64,000 nucleotides of DNA, from the NCBI GenBank assembly GCA_020284085.1, contig JACEVL010000103.1:872363-936362 (forward strand), written 5' to 3'. The position numbers and the translations under genes were made by a program. Origin of the DNA: Aporrectodea caliginosa (lineage: Eukaryota > Annelida > Clitellata > Crassiclitellata > Lumbricidae). Position 1 is the stretch's first letter; every line of letters begins with the position of its first letter. Below are positions 53,217 to 63,735 of the stretch, in pieces. A model generated the notes under the pieces. That model ran no database searches. It was not told where the DNA came from and worked only from the letters and a program-made list of their open reading frames with translations.

Positions 53217-54175
53217 CCCTAGGGCTACCAAGCTTTTTGTAACACGGACTACCAAGGGGGGTGGTTACCACCCCCTGGATTTCGTGTTTGGTTTCACATA
53301 TCATAACTTGTAATATAGCAATGGATTCAGCATTCATTTCTGCACAGAATGGTATATTTAGTTGTACATTATGTGAATGCACCTCGAAATTACATCACTT
53401 TTAACAACGGAACCCATTAATTAGCAATATTGTATATTATTGCGTACATTTTGTACTTTTTGGATAAACAAATATAAGATTATGTGTGTTTTGAAACTAA
53501 TCTATGTATAAAAGATACACAAAATCATCCCTACACATGTTTATATAGTATAAATGTACATCCATACATATATATCCATACATATATATCGGTTTACGTT
53601 GTAATGCTGTATTCGGCCATTTTCACACAGATTACGCGTATTATTATTTATTTTGATCACTTCCGGTATTCAAAGACAAAGATGTAGGTATGCAAATGAA
53701 GCCCTTCATTCCCTCTAAAGAATGGTATCTTTGTTTCTCTTCCAGGAAGACAAATGAATACGCTACAGACAAAAAACTAAGGGGAGTCCTTCCATTCAGC
53801 CATTTTTCACGCATATTACGCGTATTATTATTTATTTCGAGCACTTCCGGTTGCCTCAGGTCAACTCAGTGACCATAGAAATGTAGCCCCACATTCCCTC
53901 TATAGAATGGTATAATTTGTGTCTCTTAATACTAAATGACGGATAAGATATAGTCGAAAATCTAGGGGGTGGTATCCACCCCCCTGGTGCCTCGGGTATA
54001 TTGGGTATAACTTTTGAACGGTGTGAGATATCATCTCACATATTACCTCAAAACGTGTGTAAATGAACCCCCCTACAGCTACCTAAAAGGTCAAATTTTT
54101 ATTCCATACGGAAAAAGTTTGAGATGAAAAAACCTAGGGGGTGGTGGCAACCACCCCCCCTTGGTAGCCCGAGGG
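53217..54175. mobile_element. piggyBac-like MITE
   Basis: Ends CCCTAGGGCTACCAAG and CTTGGTAGCCCGAGGG with TTAA on both sides (53213-53216 and 54176-54179). CCC...GGG ends next to TTAA are the piggyBac hallmark. 959 bp, no transposase. Near both ends and at 53970 are GGGGGTGG...CCACCCCC hairpins. An internal block of about 180 bp is duplicated (from 53615 and 53796, sharing ATTACGCGTATTATTATTTA). Confidence 0.9.
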
Positions 54176-54179
54176 TTAA

Positions 54180-54910
54180 GCGTCATTTTCTTGATCGTAA
54201 TCGTAATCGTAAACTCCAAAGTTTTAAAGCGCTATTCTAGAGCTAAGCGCAGAGCAGCAGTTTATTCACGAGCGCTGCGTCTAGTCAGAAGGGTTATCCG
54301 AGAGATTAGTCCGAAGGAGGTCCGAGTCCGGTTTCCAGAGGATCAGAGGGGTCAGAGTAGCTGCTAAGGTGGGTGTCGTTTAGGTCGAGAGTTGGAAGGT
54401 TGATGGTCTGATTCTGATCTGGTTACGAGAGCGGTTTGCTAAGGTTGGTTTCGTTGTGGACGAGTAAGGCCTAAGCTTGGAAGGCGGAGGATCGGTTGAA
54501 CCGCATGTAGGGTCGGAATTCTTGAAGAGATGAGATTTCGATTTGGAGTGAACAGTCTGTGGAGTAATAAGTAGAGGAGCCTGAGGCAGATGACGGTTGG
54601 TCATTTGTGGCATTGGTGGAGGAATTGAGAATTTGCGAACTTCGTTCAAGAGTCCAGAGGTGCAATGGTGGGATATTATGGATCGGATGGAGAACTAGAG
54701 GCGATTAGTGACTGGGGGACGGGAGAGAGTGAGATAGGAGGAGGATCGGGTAGAGCGGGTTGGCTGGATGTTGAAGAGTTCGCGAAGGTATACTGTGGCT
54801 GCAGTGTATTGTAGTGAGTTGTAGGTTAGCGATAGGACCTTGAAGTGTGTGCGGTCAGGGGTTTTCAGCCAGTGGAGTGATGTAAGAACGGGAATTGTAT
54901 TGTATTGTAT
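54180..54910 (-). mobile_element. LINE-h 3' fragment with ACGATT tail
   Basis: The minus strand reads SLHWLKTPDRTHFKVLSL, SLQYTAATVYLRELFNIQP and RPPVTNRL, the end of a non-LTR ORF2, then a 3' UTR that matches 59250-59582 in reverse orientation (CCTCAGGCTCCTCTA, TTCAAGAATTC, CCCACCTTA) and a hexamer tail (ACGATT)n at 54195-54212. Abuts the piggyBac MITE. Confidence 0.75.
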
Positions 54911-55129
54911 TGTTTTGTATTGTATCTATCAATTTATATAGCACCTCTCGCAATGCACACCAATCCGAGGGAATGATATGGTTATACTTAGGAAACAGTT
55001 TAGGCCAGTGAATTTTTGATGAGTTGTAGAAACTTAAATTGGTTGGATTCATTCTTAGAAGGTGATTTAGAACTGTTCAAATAAATTCTGCTGTAATTCA
55101 ATAGTTACGAGCAGTTATTGTATCTTAAG

Positions 55130-55340
55130 ATTTATATAGCGCCTCTCTCAGAATAACTATTCAGAAGCGCTCTCAGCACAAAACCCCGGGGAAAAGAAAC
55201 GTCTTTAAAGAACGACAGACCAAAGAGAAAAAACTAGTAATTAGTTTAGACCCCCCCTTAGTGAGGGGAAGGTCATTCCAAGTAGAGGACCAACCACAGC
55301 AAATGCCCGGCGTTGAGCCAAGGCAGTCCTAGTCCTAGAC
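55130..55340 (-). mobile_element. LINE-1f-like 3' fragment
   Basis: The reverse complement has TGTGGTTGGTCCTCTACTTG (W..LP region, decayed), then GTGCTGAGAGCGCTTCTGAA and GGCGCTATATAAATC. Confidence 0.6.
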
Positions 55341-55670
55341 TCATTTGTTATGGTCTATCGTACGTTTGCAGGCAGTTCTCCTGAAGATAATAATCATAAA
55401 AATTACAATAGCTATTGTATTTGCTTTTCAGTCATTGCGTTTGTAAAGTAACATAAGGATAGCGTTCCCGGTGAGTATCTATTTAAGAATCATATAAATG
55501 TCGCTACATAATCTGCACTCACAATTACAGCGTAAAATCTGTTGCGATATCTGACCAACAATTTATTCGCTGCAATACTGAAATGAACGTCGCGGCTTTT
55601 GCAGCGCCGCAGAGAGTTGTGCGGTTGGAATCAGAGTTTGTACAAGTGGAGAGAAGTCTGTCATTCTCCG

Positions 55671-55672
55671 TG

Positions 55673-55709
<37 letters not shown>
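55671..55709. repeat. (GA)n microsatellite between two direct repeats
   Basis: The flanking sequence GCGGTTGGAATCAGAGTTTG...AGTCTGTCATTCTC occurs on both sides (55620-55665 and 55709-55757), so the GA tract sits between duplicated 50-bp blocks. Confidence 0.85.
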
Positions 55710-55711
<2 letters not shown>

Positions 55712-55764
55712 GTTGGAATCAGAGTTTGTACAAGTGGAGAGAAGTCTGTCATTCTCAGTGGAGA

Positions 55765-56230
55765 GAGACGCGATGCAGTCGAATGAAGAAGTCTATTTCA
55801 TGTCTTGTGGGAAATCGAGAAGGTCTAATGTGATTGATGACTGGAGTGTTACGATGCAGAAAAACCATTCCATTCCATGTTCCCTATCGCTCCTTGCCTC
55901 TTATTCTCTCCCGCTTTCACTCTCTCTCTCTCTCTTTCTTTCTGTAACTCTCTATCTCTCTTTCCCTCGCTCCTTCCCCTCAAGCTCACACTTTCTCTTT
56001 CTTCCTTTTGCACTCTTTCACACTGTTTCGTTTCGTTTCCTTCAAATACTTGCTGTTTCTGCCTACGTCCGTTCGTCCTGTTATTTCTCTTTGTCTCACC
56101 GTGTCTCACCTCTTTCTTTCTTTCTCTTCCTCTATCCGTTTGTATAATGTATCCCCATCGGTTTATTTATCATTGCATTAGTATATCTATCACTCTATCG
56201 TCTTCACGTCCATCAGTCTGTTTTCCTATC
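55765..56230. other. Pyrimidine-rich stretch, no gene
   Basis: CTCT/TTTC-rich; ORFs are low complexity. Confidence 0.55.
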
Positions 56231-56234
56231 TATC

Positions 56235-56490
56235 TATATAATAATAATATTCTTTATTGAAACAATCCGGTTGACAAACCGCAACCGGTTACAGTGTACA
56301 GTTATGCAATTGAAACAATTCACAACAACACAAATGACAGAAGACATAAATCTTAACTACTAACAGAACAGACAGCCTGCAATACACGGCGCTAGTAGCA
56401 GGCTACAAAGCATATCCGCCTACAGGATCGATCTCGGTACCTCTCGCTCTCTATGCCAGTGTGTTATCCAATGCGCTATCGGCCCCCCAG
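56235..56490 (-). mobile_element. SINE-A copy, full length
   Basis: AATAATATTCTTTATTGAAA tail end at left, the whole body, and head CTCTATGCCAGTGTGTTATC, CCAATGCGCTATCGG. Minus orientation. Confidence 0.92.
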
Positions 56491-56499
56491 ATTAGATAT

Positions 56500-57160
56500 A
56501 TCTATCTAATCTCTCTCCATCTTTTTTTCATTTTTTTTCTCTGTTTCTGGTTATCTCCCTCTGCCTCGGTCTACATCTGTGTCCGTCTGTTTTCTTTGTT
56601 CCTTCCTTTTGTCTCTATCTAATTATCTTCCGTCCCTCCCTGCTGCCTCTCATTCACAAACAAACATCTATTCACCTATTCTAATATATTCCTCAGTCGT
56701 TTCCTTCCTTCACCTGACAAACCGCCTTTCACGGATTGACTGCGGATCCCTGCGTGTCATCTAGGATAAGCAAATCATTCAGAGACAGCCGCAGACAAGG
56801 AAACGCTGTAAACCTAGTAATAATGGATTGCTGTTACCATGGATGCGATTCAGCCGAATGTTTCTAGAGGCATTATTAGCCTTGATACAAACGTGCGAGT
56901 CTACTCAATCGCATTCCTTGCATAAAAGTAAAATCAGACAAAATACAATCGGGTTTGCAATCCATGGAAACATGCAGGAATTGAAGTTAGAGGGGAGAAG
57001 AGATAGTTGGATCAAGATCACAGTTACAAGTACTGTCAATAAGCAATTTTTCCTATATCATTGATCAGTGTGATGGCAAAGAATACAGCTACAGCGTGTA
57101 GCCATTACGCTCTCTTTGATTCATTTGCTGCAGTAGCTTGCATATATTGTACGTATATAT
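56500..57160. other. Stretch without recognised gene
   Basis: Nothing recognised. Confidence 0.4.
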
Positions 57161-57162
57161 AA

Positions 57163-57520
57163 GTGTCTAATGCTCAAATCTCAACTGGGTCTTGCTCCAA
57201 AATATCTTTGTCACCAAATTCTCCGCCCCTCTCTGCCACGTCAAAGCGTCCTCTCCGATCCTCTGACCGACTTGACCTTTTTGTTCCCCGTGTTAGGACC
57301 ACAATTGCTCAATCCAGGTCCTTTGTGTGCATAGGTCCCTCTCTATGGAATCGACTTCCTCCTTCTCTACGCTCTACAATCCTCTCTATAGTAGCATCTC
57401 TACCTCTTTCTCTCACCTTAAAACCTTCCTTTTTCCTCGGAGTACCTCGCACTGGGAGCGCTTCTGAAAGGCTTATGCTATGAGAAGCGCTTTATAAATG
57501 ATCAAATACAATACAATAAT
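57163..57520 (+). mobile_element. LINE-1f 3' fragment
   Basis: The plus frame carries RTTIAQSRSF, CIGPSLWNRLPPSLRSTIL and LKPSFF, a non-LTR ORF2 C-terminus; the 3' UTR has CACTGGGAGCGCTTCTGAAA, AGCGCTTTATAAATGATC and an AAATACAATACAATAA tail. Best reference for this family in the window. Confidence 0.8.
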
Positions 57521-57521
57521 G

Positions 57522-57600
57522 GGGTGTGCGATAGGGGTGAGCGTGTTGGACTGCCAGCCTAGAGGTCGGATGTTCAATCCCGGTCATAGGAAGAAAGATG
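57522..57600 (+). mobile_element. tRNA-like SINE head (SINE-D)
   Basis: GTGTGCGATAGGGGTGAGCG, GTTGGACTGCCAGCCTAGAG and B box ATGTTCAATCCCGG resemble a tRNA with both pol III boxes. Placed directly after the LINE tail. It lacks normal tRNA ends, so I do not call a tRNA gene. Confidence 0.55.
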
Positions 57601-57604
57601 TTTC

Positions 57605-58294
57605 GACATTTCGGGTTCCTAATTGCCTCCTCTAGTAAACTCAGCAATACAGTTCGTAGGGCCTACACTGACCGTATATGTGGAGGATTAGGCAGCCAGA
57701 AAGAGGACCTTCATATGACGAGGCTAAGAAATATGAAGTCGTTAACGGACAAGCTTATGGAACGGCACCAATTCTTCTTAATTTTTTATTCTGATTTTTC
57801 TTCTTTTGCTTTCCTCTTTGTCTTTTTCTAATTTTCTTCTACATTTTCTTCTTCCTTTTGCTCTTCTGTCTTCCTTCTACCTTTTCTTCCTCTTCTTCTT
57901 ATCTTACCCTCTTCTTCAGTATAATATAGCTTTAGTTTTATTGTCATTTAAATTACTTAGCTATCTATCGAGACCATGTTTGTGCCTCATACAAACTGCT
58001 TACGCTATCCTAAACGGTGTTAAATCTTAAGTATAACTAAATGTTAATTAATAGGCAGAACAGTCAGAAGGTGGTTAACTCTAGCGCGCACAGTTAGTGT
58101 CAGTTCATCCCATGTTCAGAGTTGTTGGACCGTGTTGCATTGAGTATAAGACCTGACGAAAACTAAGGAAGTCCGCAGAACACTGTAACGTCACCATCCA
58201 GCAGTCCCTCGCTGACGGTATCGAGGATACACGCTTAAGATGACAGGCATTCATCAGCAGCCTGCCGATTGGTCGTAGAAAGTCGTCGTTAATG
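57605..58294. other. Stretch without recognised gene
   Basis: TTC/TCTT-rich around 57780-57910; nothing recognised. Confidence 0.45.
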
Positions 58295-58302
58295 ATGGTA
58301 AC

Positions 58303-58786
58303 TAGGGATGAGCCGATTATCCGTTCGGAACTCCGATCGGGTCGGATTTTACACTAATTGGCATTAATCGGAATCGGCGAGCCCAAGACCACCGATCCAA
58401 ATACCAAAAAAGTAATATTTTGACCAAAAGCAATTTCTTTTTTCATTAATACAGAAATAGTAACCTGTTTTAGCGAGCTCCTGCAGTAATCTTTAATCTT
58501 TAATTAATTGAAAGTCCGTACAAATAATAAAATTGTTACTCGACGTGTCAACCAAATGGCGGACAGTCAGGCTTTTTCTTGTGCCACGCGGTTTAAAACT
58601 TTCAAATGTTAATTTCTTTTAAATAGTTCAGTGCATAAGCTCTCATTGGAATTACATCTAGCGAGAATATACAAGATTTTGTTTTCATTTCTGATTTATT
58701 AACTATTCGGATCGGAATCGGCGAAAATAGCAGGCCAACTATCCGGAATCGGAAATCGGTAAAAAATGTCAATCGGCTCATCCCTA
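58303..58786. mobile_element. hAT-like MITE
   Basis: Ends TAGGGATGAGCCGAT and ATCGGCTCATCCCTA, with the perfect 8-bp duplication ATGGTAAC (58295-58302 and 58787-58794). 484 bp, no ORF of interest. Subterminal repeats of ATCGGAATCGGCGA-type occur near both ends. Confidence 0.92.
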
Positions 58787-58799
58787 ATGGTAACTTGTC

Positions 58800-59150
58800 C
58801 ATTTCTCAATAACTGGACCAGTCTAAAACAGCCATCCGGCTTCGATTACATCCGACCAAGCACATTCCAAAAGCACATGAAATCCACTCGAGAAATAGCT
58901 TCGAAAACGCAAACTCGGTCACAATGAGAGTTCCTACATGTACATACAAGAATGAATATCGGGATTCTTAATACCTTATGGGTCCCCTTGGTAACCACTA
59001 TTAATGTAAATTACTACTACGTTTACTGCCATAATTGTACTATGCTGGCTCAGAAAATAAACTCAATCGAATTGAAATGAATTATCGTTAAAAATCCTCA
59101 AACGATCTATGTTTAAATTTCGGAAATTCTCGGTTCCTCCACCATCATCT
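58800..59150. other. Stretch without recognised gene
   Basis: Nothing recognised. Confidence 0.4.
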
Positions 59151-59156
59151 TGGTGT

Positions 59157-59262
59157 CTGTTTAACGACACTGTGTCATAGCGAAGATGATTAGTGTCGCC
59201 CTCCTCCTTTCTCCAGGCTTGGGACTGGCCTTACCACATGTAGGGTAGTGGCGGAGTTTCCA
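59157..59262 (-). repeat. Dispersed repeat R80, copy 4
   Basis: TTTAACGACACTGTGT, then GTGTCGCCCTCCTCCTTT, CCAGGCTTGGGACTGG and GTAGTGGCGGAGTTTCC; inverse of copy 3. Confidence 0.72.
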
Positions 59263-59582
59263 CCATCATCTACCTCAGGCTCCTCTATATATCACCCCTT
59301 GGGCTTTCCACTCATTAAGTCTTCTCACCTTTTCAAGAATTCATACCCCGACTCCTCTGATCCTCCACCTTCGAATTCCCTACCTAAACCACGCCCACCT
59401 TAACAGCTACTCTGCCTCTTCGATCTCCTGGCACCCGGTCTCAGACCTCTTTCTGACTACCTTTTAGACAATCCCTCTGACAGTCTGACTCGAAGCAGCG
59501 CTCATAATAAGTAAGCTAATACCATGCGCTTGGCTTTCGAGCGGCGCTTTAGAAGTTTCTAGTTTACGATTACGATTACGAA
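59263..59582 (+). mobile_element. LINE-h 3' fragment with ACGATT tail
   Basis: 3' UTR homologous to the reverse complement of 54180-54560, ending GGCTTTCGAGCGGCGCTTTA, GAAGTTTCTAGTTTACGATT and further ACGATT units. Confidence 0.65.
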
Positions 59583-59764
59583 ACGAGGCTATAATTATTA
59601 TAGAGGCAAAAGCAACGACCAATACAGACCGCAGACTATATATACATGAGGATGTCGTCTATTTTTCTTTCTCTGCTTTTTCTGTTGATTGCAGCAGCGG
59701 ACAAAATATGCAGCACGTCTACTCGTTCCATCAAGACGATTCATCTCGCGCAAATTCCTGAAAT

Positions 59765-60460
59765 CAGTCTGTCATCTCTGTCTGTGTCTCTCTTTCTCTC
59801 TCTCTCTCTGTCATCTCTGTCTATGTCTCTTTTTCTCTCTGTCTTCTCTGTCACTCTGTCTCTCTCTGTCATCTCTGTCTATGTATCTTTTTTCTCTCTG
59901 TCTCTGTCTCTGTCACTCTGTCTCTGTCTCTCTCTCTGTCATCTCTGTCTCTGTCTCTCTCTGTCTCTGTCTCTGTCTCTCTGTCTCTCTCTGTCATCTC
60001 TGTCTATGTCTCTTTTTTCTCTCTGTCTTCTCTGTCACTCTGTCTCTCTCTCATCTCTGTCTATGTCTCTTTTTTCTCTCTGTCTCTGTCTCTGTCACTC
60101 TCTCTCTCTGTCTCTCTCTCTGTCATCTCTGTCTATGTCTCTCTTTCTCTCTCTGTCTCTCTGTCACTCTGTCTCTCTCTGTCATCTCTGTCTATGTCTC
60201 TTTTTCTCTCTGTCTCTGTCTCTTTTTCTCTCTGTCTCTGTCTCTGTCTCTGTCTCTGTCTCTGTCACTCTGTCTCTGTCTCGATGTCTCTCTGTCTCTC
60301 TGTCTATCTGTCTGTCTGTCTCTCTCTCTGTCATCTCTGTCTGTGTCTGTCTCTCTTTCTATCTGTCTCTGTCACTCTGTCTCCGTCTCTCTCTGTCTGT
60401 CATCTCTGTCTCTGTCTCTCTTTCTCTCTGTCTCTGTCTCCCTCATATCTATACACTCTC
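59765..60460. repeat. TCTG/TCTC microsatellite region
   Basis: About 700 bp of (TCTG)n, (TCTC)n and TCATCTCTGTC variants. Long Ser/Leu/Cys-rich ORFs in all three plus frames (for example 59646-60746) are artefacts. Confidence 0.93.
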
Positions 60461-60559
60461 TCTCTCATTTTGTCACTTAGAACCTGCGACCTGTCGGACC
60501 ATGTCCTATCCATCCATCTCGAGAGCAACCCTTCTTCACATTCATATACCACCTTCCAA

Positions 60560-60940
60560 CCACGTACACTGCCTATATACATATATAAATATATATAATA
60601 TACATATACAATCCTGTGTACATATATATTATATAGATGCAAGTACGTCTATACTCTATAGGAATATTATACTACATACAAATATGTACATGCACTCATA
60701 TTCATATACAAATACATACACTTATAACTTCATATTATATATATAATCATATGTATTTATATTATATAATATGCTCATACATATATACACTGCATGTATT
60801 TACATTGTATATATTCAGAATTACAGTAGGCTATACATATATATATATACTGTATACATAGATCCATTGATATATTTATGTTATTTCTAATATAATATAG
60901 TATGTGTACTTATAAATTTCTGCTACAAATGAGTATAATA
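60560..60940. other. TA-rich stretch
   Basis: ATATAC/TATATA-rich, no gene. Confidence 0.6.
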
Positions 60941-60944
60941 TCTT

Positions 60945-61095
60945 CATATTAAACATGTATATATTTTTATTATATATATATATATATAATATCTTCATAT
61001 TAAACATGTATGTATTTTTATTATATATATATATATAATATCTTCATATTAAACATGTATGTATTTTTATTATATATATATATATATAATATAAT
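60945..61095. repeat. About 60-bp AT-rich tandem repeat, three units
   Basis: Each unit is CTTCATATTAAACATGTATG, TATTTTTATTA and a TA run. Confidence 0.85.
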
Positions 61096-61164
61096 TTATA
61101 TATAAAATTCTGACACGAATATATCAATGTGTATGTGTAATGTGCGGTTGTTCGTCTTATATAT

Positions 61165-61245
61165 AGACGTCTTGCATTTGACGTAATCTGTGCGCATTCA
61201 TTCTGGTCACGTGTCCAAAACACTCTGGCTGACCCGCGACATTAG
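61165..61245 (-). mobile_element. Short RTE/Jockey-like LINE scrap
   Basis: The minus strand reads GQPECFGHVTRMNAHRLRQM, the FGHV.RM..R motif near the end of many LINE proteins. Confidence 0.55.
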
Positions 61246-61314
61246 CTTTCTTCTTCATCGATTTCGATTCTTTCCACGACATGATTTATAGGATCAGGTC
61301 GATCCACTGTCCTC

Positions 61315-61915
61315 CTTCCTTCCCTTCCGTCCGTCCTTTCGTCCGTCCGTCCTTCCTTCGGTCCTTCCGTCCGTCCCTCCTTCCTTCGGTCCTTCCGTCC
61401 GTCCCTCCTTCCTTCGGTCCTTCCGTCCGTCCATTCGTCCGTCCGTACTTCCGTCAGTGCATCCTTCTTCCTTCCCTTCGTTTGTCCGTCCGTCCTTCCT
61501 TCCGTCCTTTCGTTTGTCTGTCTGTCCTTCTTTCCGTCCGTCCGTCCGTCCCTTCGTTTGTCCGTCCGTCCTTCCTTCGGTCCTTCCGTCCGTCCTCCCG
61601 TCCGTCCTTCCTTCCGTCCCTTCGTTTGTCCGTCCCTCCTTCCTTCGGTCCTTCTGTCCGTCCTTCCTTCGGTCCTTCCGTCCGTCCGTCCTTCCGTCCG
61701 TCCTTCCTTCCGTCCCTTCGTTTGTCCGTCCCTCCTTCCTTCGGTCCTTCCGTCCGTCCTTCTTCGGTCCTTCCGTCCGTCCTTCCGTCCGTCCTTCCTT
61801 CCGTCCCTTCGTTTGTCCGTCCCTCCTTCCTTCCGTCCGTTCTTTTCCTTCCTTGCATGCTTTCGCCAGTACTTTTTTCCTTCCGTCCGTCCTTCCGTCC
61901 TTTGGCCGTCCGTCA
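61315..61915. repeat. CCTT/CCGT minisatellite region
   Basis: Irregular higher-order repeats of TCCTTCCTTCGGTCCTTCCG and GTCCGTCC. Both strands carry long open frames (RPSF and GRTD repeats), not genes. Confidence 0.92.
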
Positions 61916-62061
61916 CATGCAACAATGATCCACCGCCAACCAATTATTACATATGCATAGGCGACTTAGGCTTTACTACAACAGCAGTAAGTATACCATT
62001 ATTACAAGTTCTACAACAACTGTTACTGCTGCTACTGCTGCTTCTACTACTGCTAGTAGTA

Positions 62062-62232
62062 GTACTAGTGGTAGTGGTAGTGGTAGTGGTAGTGGTAGTG
62101 GTAGTGGTAGTGGTAGTGGTAGTGGTAGTGGTAGTGGTAGTGGTAGTGGTAGTGGTAGTGGTAGTGGTAGTGGTAGTGGTAGTGGTAGTGGTAGTGGTAG
62201 TGGTAGTGGTAGTGGTAGTGGTAGTGGTAGTA
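62062..62232. repeat. (GTAGTG)n microsatellite
   Basis: About 28 hexamer units; it produces Gly-Ser and poly-Val ORFs. Confidence 0.95.
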
Positions 62233-62239
62233 GTAGTAC

Positions 62240-62291
<52 letters not shown>
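62233..62291. repeat. (GTA)n microsatellite
   Basis: About 18 units after a short ACA interruption, probably derived from the neighbouring hexamer. Confidence 0.93.
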
Positions 62292-62334
62292 TGACGAAGT
62301 TGTGCTATAGTGACGTCATTTTCTGCAGATCACC

Positions 62335-62440
62335 CAAATCTGTCTAATGCACGAGGCATCAACCGATGGCGCACCTAAACCAAGCCGGTCAAATAATCAC
62401 TAACTATCCAGGATTTCAGTCCGTAAGACAGAGGGTAGCT
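62335..62440 (-). mobile_element. LINE-t 3' UTR fragment
   Basis: CTAATGCACGAGGCATCAAC, CGATGGCGCA and TCAGTCCGTAAGACAGAG match 63490-63590. Confidence 0.6.
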
Positions 62441-62502
62441 CATGGAAGGAAAGCCTGTTATTGCGCAGTTCCGGTATAATATATATATACCTATATATAT
62501 AG

Positions 62503-62705
62503 GGGTGCGTTATGTAGCGGTATTTTCTGTGCCCTGTAACCGGTGGGTAGCAGCCTCAAATATACCTTATCAAGCCACTGCGTAGCGACCCTGGACAAGT
62601 TGCCCACCCATAATTGTCTGTGAGGAAGGCAACGGGAAACCATCTCACTCATCTCATCCCGGGTGGCATAATAGCCAATGGACCTGCCTTCGGGAAGAGA
62701 CCACT
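62503..62705 (+). mobile_element. SINE-B-like degenerate copy
   Basis: Head GGGGTGCGTTATGTAGCGGT, CTGTGCCCTGTAACCGGTGG, then CACTGCGTAGCGACCCTGGA and AAGTTGCC; same order as SINE-B at 32515 but diverged, followed by GGCAACGGGAAACCATCTC. Confidence 0.5.
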
Positions 62706-62731
62706 CAGATATAATGTATATATACCTCGTC

Positions 62732-62732
<1 letters not shown>

Positions 62733-62790
<58 letters not shown>
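62733..62790. repeat. (TA)n microsatellite
   Basis: About 28 TA units. Confidence 0.95.
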
Positions 62791-62794
62791 CTCG

Positions 62795-63475
62795 TTCCTT
62801 ATATTATGCTGTCGGTTGAAATTCTGTCTGATTCCGGTGCAGTCAGCGTGTTGCTTAATTTGCCGTCCAAGTAGACGTAAGGAAGGCTGCCGAGACACCT
62901 GCCCTCCTCCTCCATGTCCTACAGATGCTGCTTCGGCTGATAGTATGCATTGCAGATCTACGTGTAGTATATATCGACGATCGTCCGATTCACCTACAGC
63001 CTGATTGCAAGTCACAATGCAACCGTTTAAGCGAGGTGTCCGTTCGATATGTATGCAAAACAAGAGGACCATTAATTTGTTATTGATTAGGTCTCTTAGT
63101 CTTCTTCTGCCGATGAATGAAACTCCTCTAAGGCATCTGCGTTCAGATTCGTAAATTAGACTGCAGCTGAATAAAGCCAGGACGTTGACGTTTGCATAAA
63201 AATGGCAACATTGCCAGTAACATTAGCCCTAACTCTTCCTCCCTTAGGTTCCCCTGATACAAAATAACTTCTCCCATTCAATTCTTTGCTTGAATATATA
63301 AATTTGTTTGTTTTTGTGTGAATGTATTAATCTTGCCATGTACAGTGCTGTGCGTTTGCTAGTGCTTCTCAATAAAGAATATTCTTACTTACTTACTTAC
63401 TTACTTATTAACTATTACACTACAACACGCCACAGTTTGTGGTCCTCTGCACCGTGATCGTCTTATTGTAATTGT
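62795..63475. other. Stretch without recognised gene
   Basis: CTCAATAAAGAATATTCTTA followed by (CTTA)n near 63366-63410 looks like a SINE or LINE tail; otherwise nothing recognised. Confidence 0.45.
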
Positions 63476-63477
63476 AA

Positions 63478-63735
63478 TTAGCAACTTCATTAGCGCCGGT
63501 GTCTAATGCACAAGGCATCAACCGATGGCGCATCAAAACAATCCGTAATCAGGTCAACATCCAGAAGATCAGTCCGTAAGAGACAGAGAGGCAGCCTAAA
63601 GTGGATAAGCAATTTGAAAGAGGTAAGTTTTCAGCCGAGAACGAAATGACACAAGCGACTGAGCACAGCGTACAGACACAGGAAGAGAGTTCCAAAAAGT
63701 AGGTCCAGATATTGAAAAAGCTTATGCATACGGTT
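63478..63735 (-). mobile_element. LINE-t 3' fragment with intact ORF2 end
   Basis: The minus strand reads AFSISGPTFWNSLPVSVRCA, QSLVSFRSRLKTYLFQIAYP and L-stop: a textbook non-LTR ORF2 C-terminus. The 3' UTR holds GCGCCATCGGTTGATGCCTT and an ATTACAATTACAA tail at the left. Confidence 0.85.

Noticed and set aside
57522..57600. tRNA gene
   Set aside because: tRNA-like boxes but no clean acceptor stem, and it directly follows a LINE tail; called a SINE head.
59646..60746. 366-residue Ser/Leu-rich secreted or membrane-like protein
   Set aside because: Arises from TCTG/TCTC repeats; other frames are open too, and the apparent signal peptide is only low complexity.
61242..61943. 233-residue Gly/Arg/Asp repeat protein on minus
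   Set aside because: Translation of the CCTT/CCGT minisatellite; plus-strand frames are equally open.
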